Shown: one piece after another, positions 1-6,727 of the stretch
Layout: every line of letters begins with the position of its first letter
Numbering within the stretch: the stretch's first letter is position 1
Source of the DNA: JACIWB01 sp038818725
GTDB lineage: Archaea > Thermoplasmatota > E2 > UBA202 > JdFR-43
DNA length: 16,700 nt
NCBI GenBank assembly: GCA_038818725.1
Contig: JAWAYL010000024.1
Coordinates: 1-16,700, forward strand
Direction of reading: 5' to 3'
Notes under the pieces: generated by a model
What the model saw: the letters and a program-made list of their open reading frames with translations, nothing else
Databases searched by the model: none
Told to the model about the DNA's origin: nothing
Made by a program: the position numbers and the translations under genes

Positions 1-1
1 A

Positions 2-379
2 ATAAATTCTCCAATTATAAAAAGGATAGAAGGAAGAAAAGCTGATTCAATCATCTTGCCAAGTGGAAAAATAATACCTCCATTTACAATAACTGGAATT
101 CCAGCAAAAGTAATGGAAGAGATGAATACAAGAAAAATACTCCAGTTCCAAATTTTGCAGAAAAGCATTGATAGAATAGAAGTTTTAATTGTAATAGATG
201 ATGAACAGCGAAATATGGAGCCAAAAAATGAAGTTATTTTCAAAAAGCTCAAGGAAAAATTTGAAGAAAAATTCAATGGAGAAATAAAAGTAGAGATTAT
301 AGAAGTAGATGAAATTCAAAAAAGTGAAACACTTGAAACACCTCCTCCAGTTGTTGCATCAAATGTAAGGTTGCCTTAA
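2..379 (+). CDS. PaaK/CapK-like adenylate-forming enzyme, C-terminal part (5' truncated by window edge)
   Basis: The frame is open from base 2 to the TAA at 377-379, so this is the last ~125 residues of a protein that begins outside the window. A TTG at 56 is only an internal codon. Near the left edge it reads RIEGRKADSI followed by LPSGKIIPP, which resembles the hinge and C-terminal start of the phenylacetate-CoA ligase/CapK branch of adenylate-forming enzymes (GR.DD.I..PDGR.I.P). A basic, lysine-rich C-terminal lid-like region follows, with alternating strand and helix character. The family activates a carboxylate with ATP, usually for thioester formation; the substrate cannot be told from this fragment. 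It converges with the DUF63 gene, and the two stop codons overlap at 376-379. It could instead belong to the coenzyme F390 synthetase-like subgroup. Confidence 0.6.
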   Translation: MNSPIIKRIEGRKADSIILPSGKIIPPFTITGIPAKVMEEMNTRKILQFQILQKSIDRIEVLIVIDDEQRNMEPKNEVIFKKLKEKFEEKFNGEIKVEIIEVDEIQKSETLETPPPVVASNVRLP

Positions 380-1428
380 GCAGAGATAAGAACACGAATT
401 AAATCCCTCAAACCAGGAGATAAGCCAAGGAAAAATAAGAAAAATTTTACTGTATTCTTTAAATTTAATTTCAAATCATTTATTCCATATAAAACAAGAA
501 TTGCTACAATTATTTTTATTAAAGGATACAAAATTCCATAGCTCATTAAAAAAGCTGGCAATGGATGCTTTTCCCCATATCTAAATCCAAAATTAAATGG
601 ATCGGCAATTGCAAAATATGTTGTTATTCCATCTAAAAGATGACCAAAAATTACAAAAGAGCTTATTTTATCAATAAAAGATATTTTTAGATGATTTGAT
701 ATATAGAAAATTGCAAGAGTAAAAATTATTGATAAAACTAAAGAAATTAAAATTCTTGCATCAACTCTTTTTATGAAAAAAATTAAAGTTGCTAAAGAAG
801 CGATGGTTGCGATTAAGCCAAATGAAAAAATTGAAGAATTATAATTTTTTTCCATTTTTCTGTAGATAAGGAATACTATTATTGAAATTATTGCAAAAAA
901 TATCGGATTTAATTTAAGCGAAAAAATAAAATAAAGGAAAATATAAAAAATATTTATTGCGACAATAGCAATTAAAAAATTTTTCTCTTCATTAAATTTT
1001 ATTCCATAAAGAATTGAAATAAAAAATAAAATTCCCACCTGAACATAAATAAGAGGAGTAATAAATAAATAGGAAAATGGCGGGGCAAAGGCGCCCGCAT
1101 CCTCTAGCACCCTTGAAATTGAGCCATAAGCTATAAAAGGCAAGGAATAAATTATAAATTTAATGTCAACTCTTATCTTATATCTTTCAAGAAAAATATA
1201 AAAAAGATAAATGAATAAAATAAGTAAAGCACCATAAGTTAATTCAGATATAATAGTATAGCCTTCATATGCAACTAATCCATTTCTTATTGCTGGCTTG
1301 CCTGTGGCATCCGCTATTACTGGCCCAATGAAATATTTCCATATAAATTTATCATAAATTATGTGAGGAAAAAGAATTAATGTGAGCAGGAAAAAAATTA
1401 TTGGAATTGCAATATAGCGGAGCTTCAT
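376..1428 (-). CDS. DUF63 family multi-pass membrane protein
   Basis: A protein of about 350 residues that is almost entirely hydrophobic, with roughly ten predicted membrane helices and short charged loops. It carries features I associate with the archaeal DUF63 family: KYFIGPVIADATG near the N-terminus, a conserved loop RVLEDAGAFAPP, FITPLIYVQ, and a C-terminal block with HLLDGITTYFA followed by GEKHPLPAF. The conserved His, Asp and Glu residues at helix ends could be functional, but no activity is known to me. The start is uncertain. The frame extends to a TTG at 1476 and an ATG at 1443. I chose the ATG at 1428 because it starts MKLRYIAIP just before the first membrane helix. The stop overlaps the convergent gene's stop, and the gene is divergent from the nitroreductase at 1525. 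Confidence 0.8.
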   Translation of the reverse strand: MKLRYIAIPIIFFLLTLILFPHIIYDKFIWKYFIGPVIADATGKPAIRNGLVAYEGYTIISELTYGALLILFIYLFYIFLERYKIRVDIKFIIYSLPFIAYGSISRVLEDAGAFAPPFSYLFITPLIYVQVGILFFISILYGIKFNEEKNFLIAIVAINIFYIFLYFIFSLKLNPIFFAIISIIVFLIYRKMEKNYNSSIFSFGLIATIASLATLIFFIKRVDARILISLVLSIIFTLAIFYISNHLKISFIDKISSFVIFGHLLDGITTYFAIADPFNFGFRYGEKHPLPAFLMSYGILYPLIKIIVAILVLYGINDLKLNLKNTVKFFLFFLGLSPGLRDLIRVLISA

Positions 1429-1476
1429 GAAATGTAACCACATGAAACATTTAAATTTTACAATTTTGTCAAGCAA

Positions 1477-1524
1477 GTCCTCAGATAAGACAAAAATTAT
1501 TAATATTATTTCTATATAAAATTG
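1477..1524. promoter_or_regulatory. Divergent promoter region, DUF63 / nitroreductase
   Basis: A short AT-rich interval between two divergent genes. Bases 1511-1520 read as a TATA-like box on the - strand (TTTATATAG), placed for the DUF63 gene. The ATTAATATTA stretch around 1498-1507 lies about 25 bases before the ATG at 1525 and could serve a leaderless nitroreductase mRNA. Assignment of each box to a direction is inference. Confidence 0.35.
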
Positions 1525-2817
1525 ATGAATAAAATGAATCTGAAAATTGTTTTAGTTGCTACCATGCTTTTTATTTTACCATTAACAAATTTAAAGTATT
1601 CATCAACTAAAATTTTAATAAAAGAAAAAACTTCTTTACCTCCTCCTCAAAAAGTTGATATGCTTCTCGAAATTTCTATAGCCAGAAGAAAATCTGTAAG
1701 AGAATTCAATGAAACACCAGTAAGTGATGAAATTCTTTCCACTATTTTATGGGCTTCCTATGGCTATATAAATGATGAAAAGAGGACAATTCATGGAATA
1801 GAAGGATATGCAGCCAAGATTTATGTATTAAAAGAGGATGCTGTATACTTTTATGACCCATTAAATCATTCTCTTGTGCTTTACAAAAAGGGAGATTATA
1901 GGCGGCGTGTAGCGCAATATGAAGCTCCTATTCAGCTTGGAATTATATGGGATAAGAATAAAAGCGAAAATGAAAACTATGTTGCTGCTGAAATAGGAGA
2001 AATTGGGCAGAATATATATTTTATGGCAAATGCTTTAGGCTTAGGAACAGTAACTACATTAGGAATGACGCTTTCAGCAATTGGCTTACCATCAAATGAG
2101 GTGCCGAAAATTATTATGCCTCTTGGATATGCAGAATGCCCATATAACTTTACATATAAACCGATGCTTATATCTAACCTTCCTTCAATAAAAAATTCTT
2201 CCACAAGTTTATGGGATGCAATATATAATAGAAGTGAAACCAACATATGGAAAGGAGAGATAAATAAAGAAAAAATTTCACAAATTTTATGGGCTGCATA
2301 TGGCTTTTCCTATTATATTGACAATTGTATAACAGAGGAAAATAAGATAGTAAGGCATCGCACTGTGCCAAGTGCTCATGCCTATTATCCTTTAAAAATA
2401 TATGCAGTGACAAAAAATGGAGTGTATAGATATATTCCAGGAGTGTATAGGTATTATATGTGGAATCTTCCAGTTTTTCATTCCATTATAAAAATAAGGC
2501 AAGGAGATTATAGGAAGGAGATTGCAAAAGCTTCATCAATGCCATCTATATACTCTGCTCCACTTATCCTAATTTCAGTATTGGATGTAAGAATGACAAA
2601 AGGAATGATTGGCTTGTGGGATGATTTCTCTGGAGAAGAATTCAGATGGCTATGGTATTATGAAGCTGGGGCATCTGCACACAATGTCCTTTTAGAAGCA
2701 ACAGCATGGAATTTGTCCGCAAACATTGTTTTGCCAACAAATAATGAGGAAATTCTAAATGTGCTTAAGTTGAATAAAAATTTCCTTCCATTGCTTATAA
2801 TCCCAGTTGGAGAATAA
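1525..2817 (+). CDS. Exported tandem nitroreductase-like (SagB/ThcOx-type) protein
   Basis: A 430-residue protein. The N-terminus (MNKMNLKIVLVATMLFILPL) is a Sec-type signal peptide or anchor with no twin-arginine and no lipobox Cys. Two nitroreductase-like domains follow, at about 45-225 and 227-430. Domain 1 has the FMN phosphate-binding-type motif RRKSVREF (54-61) and the C-terminal ALGLGTVTTLG block. Domain 2 has PSAHAYYP (282-289), matching the SagB-type PSAGALYP motif, but its N-terminal motif is eroded to NRSETNIW (235-242). GDYR recurs in both halves, supporting an internal duplication. The family contains FMN-dependent dehydrogenases, including azoline oxidases of peptide natural products. 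No precursor peptide or cyclodehydratase is visible nearby, so the substrate is unknown. ATG 1525 was preferred over the TTG at 1522 because it keeps the whole signal peptide. Confidence 0.75.
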   Translation: MNKMNLKIVLVATMLFILPLTNLKYSSTKILIKEKTSLPPPQKVDMLLEISIARRKSVREFNETPVSDEILSTILWASYGYINDEKRTIHGIEGYAAKIYVLKEDAVYFYDPLNHSLVLYKKGDYRRRVAQYEAPIQLGIIWDKNKSENENYVAAEIGEIGQNIYFMANALGLGTVTTLGMTLSAIGLPSNEVPKIIMPLGYAECPYNFTYKPMLISNLPSIKNSSTSLWDAIYNRSETNIWKGEINKEKISQILWAAYGFSYYIDNCITEENKIVRHRTVPSAHAYYPLKIYAVTKNGVYRYIPGVYRYYMWNLPVFHSIIKIRQGDYRKEIAKASSMPSIYSAPLILISVLDVRMTKGMIGLWDDFSGEEFRWLWYYEAGASAHNVLLEATAWNLSANIVLPTNNEEILNVLKLNKNFLPLLIIPVGE

Positions 2818-2875
2818 TGGATTAGGGCGCTTTATTATATGCAGTTTTTGCCTTTTGATTTTTGCACAAAATATT

Positions 2876-2884
2876 TTTATATAA
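2876..2884 (+). promoter_or_regulatory. TATA-like box for the METTL5-type methylase operon
   Basis: TTTATATAA-like sequence inside the N-terminal extension of the longest reading of the methylase gene. It lies about 20-25 bases before an in-frame GTG at 2899, which argues that the ATG at 2839 is upstream of the transcript and is not the real start. Confidence 0.4.
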
Positions 2885-2898
2885 AAATAGATAAAAAT

Positions 2899-3522
2899 GT
2901 GAAAAAGAAAGAACTGGAAATAATTCTTCAGAAAATTGAAAAGGAAGTAAAGTTGAATGAAAGTTTAGAACAATATTCAACGCCTGCAGAAATTGCTTCA
3001 GATATGCTCTGGATTGCAAGAAATGATATTATTGGAAAAATTGTTATTGATTTAGGTTGTGGAACTGGTATATTTTCAATTGGCTCAGCAATTCTTAATG
3101 CAAAAAAAGTTATAGGTGTAGATATAGATGAAAATTTGGTTGAAATAGCAAAAAAAGAGGCGAAAAAATTAGGCTTGGCTATAGATTTTTTTGTTGATGA
3201 CATCGAGAATTTTAACATAAAAGGCGAAACAACAATAATGAACCCGCCCTTCGGCGCCCAATATGCCAGCAGGCACGCAGATAAAATTTTTCTGAAAAAG
3301 GCAATGGAACTTACAGATTGCATTTATTCTCTTCATCTAAAAAATACTGAGAATTTTTTAAAAAAATTTATTGAAGAAAACGGATGGAAAATATGCTATA
3401 AAAAGGAATATAAGTTTCCTCTAAAAGCATGTCTTCCATTTCATAAAAAGAGGATTGCTTATTATGATGTAATTATGATAAATTTGAGAAAAAATATTAT
3501 ATCCCAATTAAATATTTTATAG
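2899..3522 (+). CDS. METTL5-type RNA N6-adenine methyltransferase
   Basis: A SAM-dependent Rossmann-fold methylase of 207 residues from GTG 2899. Motifs in order: a basic N-terminal helix, LEQYSTPAEIA, the SAM loop VIDLGCGTGIFSIGS, GVDIDENLVEIA for the acidic ribose-binding strand, and the catalytic MNPPFGAQ (codons 3238-3261). NPPF is the signature of N6-adenine (amino) methylases. The order QYxTP, LGCGTGxxSIG, NPPFGxQ, YSLH and FHKKR closely follows eukaryotic METTL5, which methylates one adenosine of small-subunit rRNA, and its archaeal relatives; rRNA is therefore the likely target. An ATG at 2839 would add 20 residues (MQFLPFDF...) not expected in the family and encoded over a TATA-like box, so GTG 2899 is preferred but not proven. 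It ends in TAG, and a TGA follows one codon later. First gene of the MBF1-Sua5-Map operon. Confidence 0.85.
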   Translation: MKKKELEIILQKIEKEVKLNESLEQYSTPAEIASDMLWIARNDIIGKIVIDLGCGTGIFSIGSAILNAKKVIGVDIDENLVEIAKKEAKKLGLAIDFFVDDIENFNIKGETTIMNPPFGAQYASRHADKIFLKKAMELTDCIYSLHLKNTENFLKKFIEENGWKICYKKEYKFPLKACLPFHKKRIAYYDVIMINLRKNIISQLNIL

Positions 3523-3524
3523 CA

Positions 3525-3989
3525 ATGAAATGTGAGATGTGTGGAAAAGATACAAAACTTTTTAGGACATTAATTGAGGGCTCAGAAATGATGGTCTGTA
3601 GAGAATGCACTAAATATGGTATAGTTATACCAGAGAAAGTGGTAGCGAAGATTAAAAAGTCTTTACCTTATTCAAAAGATGTTTTTGAAGAAATGAATAA
3701 AGAGCTTGTTGATGGCTGGGGTAAAAAAATAAAGGAAGCGCGCGAGAGAAAAGGACTCACAAGAGAGCAACTTGGAGCAAAAATAGGTGAAAAAACAATA
3801 ACAATTGCAAAAATAGAAAATGAAGAACTCCGTCCTCCCGATGAAACGGTAAAAAAGCTCGAAAAATTTCTTGAAATAAATCTTTTTTGCGAAGTTGGAA
3901 GCGTGTCCTTAAAGCCAAGGAATGTTAAGGCAATTACACTAGGAGATTTGATTAAAAATGTGGATAGAAAAAGCAAGGAAAGCGATTGA
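3525..3989 (+). CDS. Archaeal multiprotein bridging factor 1 (MBF1) homologue
   Basis: A 154-residue protein with a zinc ribbon at the N-terminus (CEMCGK at 3-8 and CREC at 26-29). A linker is followed by a Cro/C1-type helix-turn-helix (about 65-120) reading WGKKIKEARERKGLTREQLGAKIGEKTITIAKIENEE in the usual MBF1 register, then a short C-terminal tail. Archaeal MBF1 has been connected with translation and ribosome association as well as transcription. Its place here, between an rRNA methylase and Sua5, fits a translation role. The start lies two bases after the methylase stop, and the 3' end overlaps the Sua5-like gene by 32 bases, so the genes are co-transcribed and probably translationally coupled. 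Confidence 0.9.
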   Translation: MKCEMCGKDTKLFRTLIEGSEMMVCRECTKYGIVIPEKVVAKIKKSLPYSKDVFEEMNKELVDGWGKKIKEARERKGLTREQLGAKIGEKTITIAKIENEELRPPDETVKKLEKFLEINLFCEVGSVSLKPRNVKAITLGDLIKNVDRKSKESD

Positions 3990-4524
3990 AGAAAAAAAGC
4001 TCATTGTTTATCCAACAGATACATTATATGCTCTAGGAGGAGATGCAACAAGTAGTGAAGTAGTTAAAAAAGTTTTTGATGTGAAAGAAAGACCATATAA
4101 TATGCCAATATCAATAACTATTTCAGACATTGAGGAAATAGAAGAATATTGCTTCATGAATGAAATTGCTTATAAAATTGCTGAAAAATTTTTACCAGGA
4201 GCAATAACAATTGTTCTTAAAAAAAAGCGCAGCTTGCCAGATTTACTTGGAAAAGAAAAAATTGGAATAAGAATTCCAGCGAATGAAATAGCAAGAAAAA
4301 TTGCAAAAGGTTTGCCAATTACTTCAACAAGTGCAAACAAGCATTGCAAAGAAGAAGCGAGAAGCATAGATATAGCAAAAAAACAGCTTGGCAATGAAAT
4401 AGCTATTTATATAGATGCTGGTCCTTTAATGGGTAAGGCATCAACAGTAATAGATGTATCTGAAGGAAGAATAAAGATTTTAAGAGAAGGGGCAATAAAA
4501 AAGGAGGAAATATATGGAATATGA
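3958..4524 (+). CDS. Threonylcarbamoyl-AMP synthase (Sua5/YrdC/TsaC family)
   Basis: A 188-residue YrdC-domain protein that makes threonylcarbamoyl-AMP from threonine, bicarbonate and ATP, the first step of t6A37 tRNA modification. Recognisable elements are IVYPTDTLYALGGDA (16-30), the basic KxR triad in VKERPYNMPISI (about 42-54), PGAITIVLKKK (about 80-90), GIRIPAN, and the STSAN nucleotide-binding motif (about 122-126). A C-terminal STVIDVSEGRIKILREGAI ends the fold. It has only the YrdC domain and lacks the extra C-terminal Sua5 domain. The start is inside the MBF1 gene, and its last 11 bases overlap the start of map, an arrangement typical of a tightly coupled operon. Confidence 0.92.
   Translation: MWIEKARKAIEEKKLIVYPTDTLYALGGDATSSEVVKKVFDVKERPYNMPISITISDIEEIEEYCFMNEIAYKIAEKFLPGAITIVLKKKRSLPDLLGKEKIGIRIPANEIARKIAKGLPITSTSANKHCKEEARSIDIAKKQLGNEIAIYIDAGPLMGKASTVIDVSEGRIKILREGAIKKEEIYGI
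4502..4507 (+). promoter_or_regulatory. Strong ribosome binding site for map
   Basis: AGGAGG six bases before the ATG at 4514, lying inside the end of the Sua5-like gene. It fixes the map start and shows that this organism uses Shine-Dalgarno initiation for internal operon genes. Confidence 0.75.
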
Positions 4525-5368
4525 AAGCTATAAGGAGGCTGGGAAAATTGCAAAAAATGCTATTGAAAAAGGAGTAGCAAGCATAAAAGAAGGAAAAAGC
4601 TATTTAGAAATCGCAGAAGAAATAGAAGAATACATAAAAGAGAGGGCACAGCTTGCATTTCCAGTGAATATATCTGTAAATAGCGTCGCCGCCCATTATA
4701 CGCCGTCGCTGCGAGATGAGCTTGTATTTATAAAAGGAGATGTTGTAAAAATTGATGTTGGGGTGCATGTTAATGGTTTTATAGCAGATACTGCCAGAAC
4801 AATAGAAATAGGAACAAATAATAAAGAAAAATTGATAAAATCAGCTAAGGAAGCGCTTGAAGAAGCTATAAGTATAATAAAAGCTGGCGTAACTGTTGGA
4901 GAAATAGGAAAAAAGATAGAAGAAAAAATAAAGGAATATGGATTTAAGCCAGTTAGAAATTTGCACGGTCATCTTCTAGCGAGATATAATCTTCATGCAG
5001 GAATTTCGATTCCAAACGTAGCAAATGATAGTAGAATAGCTCTAAAAGAAGGGCAAGTAATAGCAATTGAACCATTTGCAACTGATGGAGCAGGGTATGT
5101 AGTGGATAAAGGGATTGGAAACATATATAGAATTGCAAAATATTCTCCTTTTGTAAAAGAAATTGAAAGAAAATTTGATGGCTTGCCTTTTGCGGAAAGA
5201 TGGCTTCGCAGCATTTATGGAAACGATGCCTTCACTAAAATCTCATTTTTAATGAAAAGAAAAATTATAGCGCCTTATTTTAAGCTAGTAGATGCAGAAA
5301 ATGGAATTGTAGCTCAATTCGAAGATACAATAATTGTAAAAGAAGGAGGATGCGAAGTAATTACTTAG
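4514..5368 (+). CDS. map: Methionine aminopeptidase, type II (archaeal)
   Basis: A 284-residue enzyme that removes the initiator methionine from nascent proteins. All five dinuclear metal ligands can be placed: D81 (KIDVGVHVNG), D92 (IADTART), H153 (HGHLLARYNLH), E186 (AIEPFAT) and E270 (QFEDTIIV). The substrate-side histidines are H61 (SVAAHYTP) and H161. The spacing agrees with the known archaeal type II enzymes, and the type II insertion between H161 and E270 is present. The start is set by AGGAGG at 4502-4507. The codons around H61 (4681-4722) are strikingly G/C-ending compared with the rest of the gene. It ends with TAG, overlapping the convergent MoaD-like stop at 5365-5368. Last gene of the + operon. 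Confidence 0.96.
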   Translation: MEYESYKEAGKIAKNAIEKGVASIKEGKSYLEIAEEIEEYIKERAQLAFPVNISVNSVAAHYTPSLRDELVFIKGDVVKIDVGVHVNGFIADTARTIEIGTNNKEKLIKSAKEALEEAISIIKAGVTVGEIGKKIEEKIKEYGFKPVRNLHGHLLARYNLHAGISIPNVANDSRIALKEGQVIAIEPFATDGAGYVVDKGIGNIYRIAKYSPFVKEIERKFDGLPFAERWLRSIYGNDAFTKISFLMKRKIIAPYFKLVDAENGIVAQFEDTIIVKEGGCEVIT

Positions 5369-5610
5369 CCACCTCCAACAGGTGGAAAAATTGCAATTTC
5401 ATCTTCTTCATTAATAATCTCTTCTCCATTTGCATATTTATGATTTAATGATGCAAATGTAAAATCTTTAAGCTTTTCAAGCTCTGGATAATTTTCAAAG
5501 ATTAATTTTAAAACATCTTTCAATTTTTTGCCTTTCTCTACTTCAAGGTAAATTTCATTTTTTCCAGTTATTTCTCGATGCAATGAATAAAACTTTACTT
5601 TTACTTTCAT
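5365..5610 (-). CDS. MoaD/ThiS-like ubiquitin-fold protein (SAMP-type)
   Basis: An 81-residue beta-grasp protein starting MKVKVKFYSLHREITGK and ending PPVGGG. The exposed C-terminal diglycine is the hallmark of MoaD, ThiS and archaeal SAMPs, which are adenylated by an E1-like enzyme and then carry sulfur or are conjugated to lysines. I chose the ATG at 5608-5610 because it forms a 4-base ATGA overlap with the stop of the upstream E1-like gene; the longer reading from 5628 lies inside that gene. The direct pairing with an E1 argues that it is that enzyme's substrate. Its role may be molybdopterin sulfur transfer, tRNA thiolation or protein conjugation; the window does not decide. Last gene of the long - strand unit. 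Confidence 0.88.
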   Translation of the reverse strand: MKVKVKFYSLHREITGKNEIYLEVEKGKKLKDVLKLIFENYPELEKLKDFTFASLNHKYANGEEIINEEDEIAIFPPVGGG

Positions 5611-6305
5611 TTTCCGCACGCTGGGCAATTTTTATTTCTTTCTAAATCAATTAAATAATATGAAAGAAAATGGGCATCATATATTAGAAGTTTATTTTCA
5701 AGAGATGGTTTTATTCCAACTATATATTTTATTAATTCAGTCGCCTGTATTGTTGCTATTGTTCCAGCAACACTTCCAAGAATTGGCAAATTTTTTTCAT
5801 CTCTCACTTTTGGAAAAATGCATTTCAGGCAAGCAGTTTTATATGGTATTATTACTGTTGCCTGTCCTTGCAATGCCCTGCATGCTCCATGGAATAGAGG
5901 AATTTTATATTTCAAGCACGCTTCATTTAATAAATATCTTGATTTGAAATTATCAAGGCAATCAACAACCGCATCCACTTCTTTAAGCAAGCTAATGTTT
6001 TTTTCACTTATTCTTTCCTTTATTCCAACTACTTCTATTTCACTATTAAATTTTCTAAGCTTTTCAACAGCAGAAAAAACCTTATCTTTTCCAATATCTT
6101 CTTCCCAGTGAATTATCTGCCTGTTGAGATTAGAAAGCTCAACCACATCATCATCTACAATTTTTATATATCCAACACCAGCAGATGCAAGATATAAGCA
6201 TACTGCAGAGCCGAGCCCGCCCGCGCCAACAATCGCAACTTTTGCTTCCTTAAGCTTCTTCTGCCCTTTTTTACCCAAAATTGGAATTTGCCTTTCATAT
6301 CTCAT
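5607..6305 (-). CDS. ThiF/MoeB/UbaA-type E1-like adenylyltransferase
   Basis: A 232-residue enzyme that activates the C-terminus of a ubiquitin-like protein with ATP. The nucleotide loop GAGGLGS is at 27-33, the acidic DDD at 51-53, the conserved NLNRQ with the arginine finger at 59-63, and the catalytic Asp in CLDNF at 116-120. Zinc is bound by C159/C162 (CLKC) and C227/C230 (CPAC). There is no cysteine between 162 and 227, so the usual crossover-loop cysteine just before the AGVLG-like segment is missing; this suggests acyl-adenylate formation without a stable E1 thioester. The start ATG is four bases after the 3' end of tRNA-Val, with no ribosome binding site and no TATA box of its own because the tRNA occupies that position. 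It overlaps its likely substrate gene by 4 bases. Confidence 0.9.
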   Translation of the reverse strand: MRYERQIPILGKKGQKKLKEAKVAIVGAGGLGSAVCLYLASAGVGYIKIVDDDVVELSNLNRQIIHWEEDIGKDKVFSAVEKLRKFNSEIEVVGIKERISEKNISLLKEVDAVVDCLDNFKSRYLLNEACLKYKIPLFHGACRALQGQATVIIPYKTACLKCIFPKVRDEKNLPILGSVAGTIATIQATELIKYIVGIKPSLENKLLIYDAHFLSYYLIDLERNKNCPACGK

Positions 6306-6309
6306 TTAA

Positions 6310-6382
6310 TGGGCTCGGAGGGATTCGAACCCTCGATCTTCTGCTCGTGAAGCAGACATCATAACCTCTAGACCACGAGCCC
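6310..6382 (-). tRNA. tRNA-Val (anticodon CAC)
   Basis: Folded by hand on the - strand. Acceptor GGGCTCG pairs with CGAGCCC. The D arm GTCT...GAT includes a G10-U25 pair. Anticodon stem TCTGC/GCAGA encloses loop TTCACGA, giving anticodon CAC (codon GUG). T stem GAGGG/CCCTC encloses TTCGAAT. Discriminator A73 is at 6310. No CCA is encoded. It lies 3 bases after tRNA-Arg, and the next gene's ATG follows 4 bases after A73. Confidence 0.95.
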
Positions 6383-6385
6383 ACG

Positions 6386-6460
6386 CGGGCGTGGCGGGAT
6401 TTGAACCCGCGACCACTGGCTTAGAAGGCCAGTGCCCTATCCTGGCTGGGCCACACGCCC
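6386..6460 (-). tRNA. tRNA-Arg (anticodon TCT)
   Basis: Folded by hand on the - strand. Acceptor GGGCGTG pairs with CACGCCC, D stem GCCC/GGGC, anticodon stem CTGGC/GCCAG with loop CTTCTAA (anticodon TCT, reading AGA/AGG), and T stem GCGGG/CCCGC with loop TTCAAAT. Discriminator G73 is at 6386; no CCA is encoded. AGA and AGG are heavily used arginine codons in this window, so this is a major tRNA. Confidence 0.95.
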
Positions 6461-6482
6461 TAAAATGATAAGCTTTTTTGTT

Positions 6483-6492
6483 TTTAAAATAT
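6483..6492 (-). promoter_or_regulatory. TATA-like box for the tRNA-Arg/tRNA-Val unit
   Basis: On the - strand this reads ATATTTTAAAA, centred about 27 bases before the first base of tRNA-Arg (6460). It gives the tRNA pair its own promoter just after the rpoN stop, although read-through from the ribosomal operon is also possible. Confidence 0.55.
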
Positions 6493-6502
6493 TTCTTGTG
6501 GT

Positions 6503-6724
6503 TTACTCGTATTGAGCTGCTTCATCAATATATTCTTTTACTTCTCCATCTTTTATAAAAACAGGATGAGAAATTATTGTTCTTCTGCAGCAATATCTCC
6601 TTATATTTAATTCATCTAGAACTTTTTTTGAATCTTCTCCATTAATATAAACCCTCTTTTTATATTCTTCAAATGCAGAAGCAATGACTTTTCCACAGGT
6701 AAAACATCTTACAGGAATAATCAT
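6503..6724 (-). CDS. rpoN: DNA-directed RNA polymerase subunit N (Rpb10)
   Basis: A 73-residue zinc-binding RNA polymerase assembly subunit. It starts MIIPVRCFTCGKVIASAFEEY, carrying CxxC at 7-10, with the second cysteine pair in RRYCCRR. This is the archaeal RpoN/eukaryotic Rpb10 pattern, and the length is normal. An AGGTGA ribosome binding site (6728-6733) overlaps the stop of uS9 upstream. The position after uS9 is the conserved archaeal gene order. Confidence 0.95.
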   Translation of the reverse strand: MIIPVRCFTCGKVIASAFEEYKKRVYINGEDSKKVLDELNIRRYCCRRTIISHPVFIKDGEVKEYIDEAAQYE

Positions 6725-6727
6725 TTT

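Noticed and set aside
2839..2898. ATG start adding 20 residues to the METTL5-type methylase
   Set aside because: The extension does not match the family N-terminus as I know it and contains a TATA-like box; GTG 2899 is preferred.
5611..5628. Longer start for the MoaD-like protein
   Set aside because: It lies within the upstream E1-like gene; the ATGA overlap at 5607-5610 is the usual coupled start.
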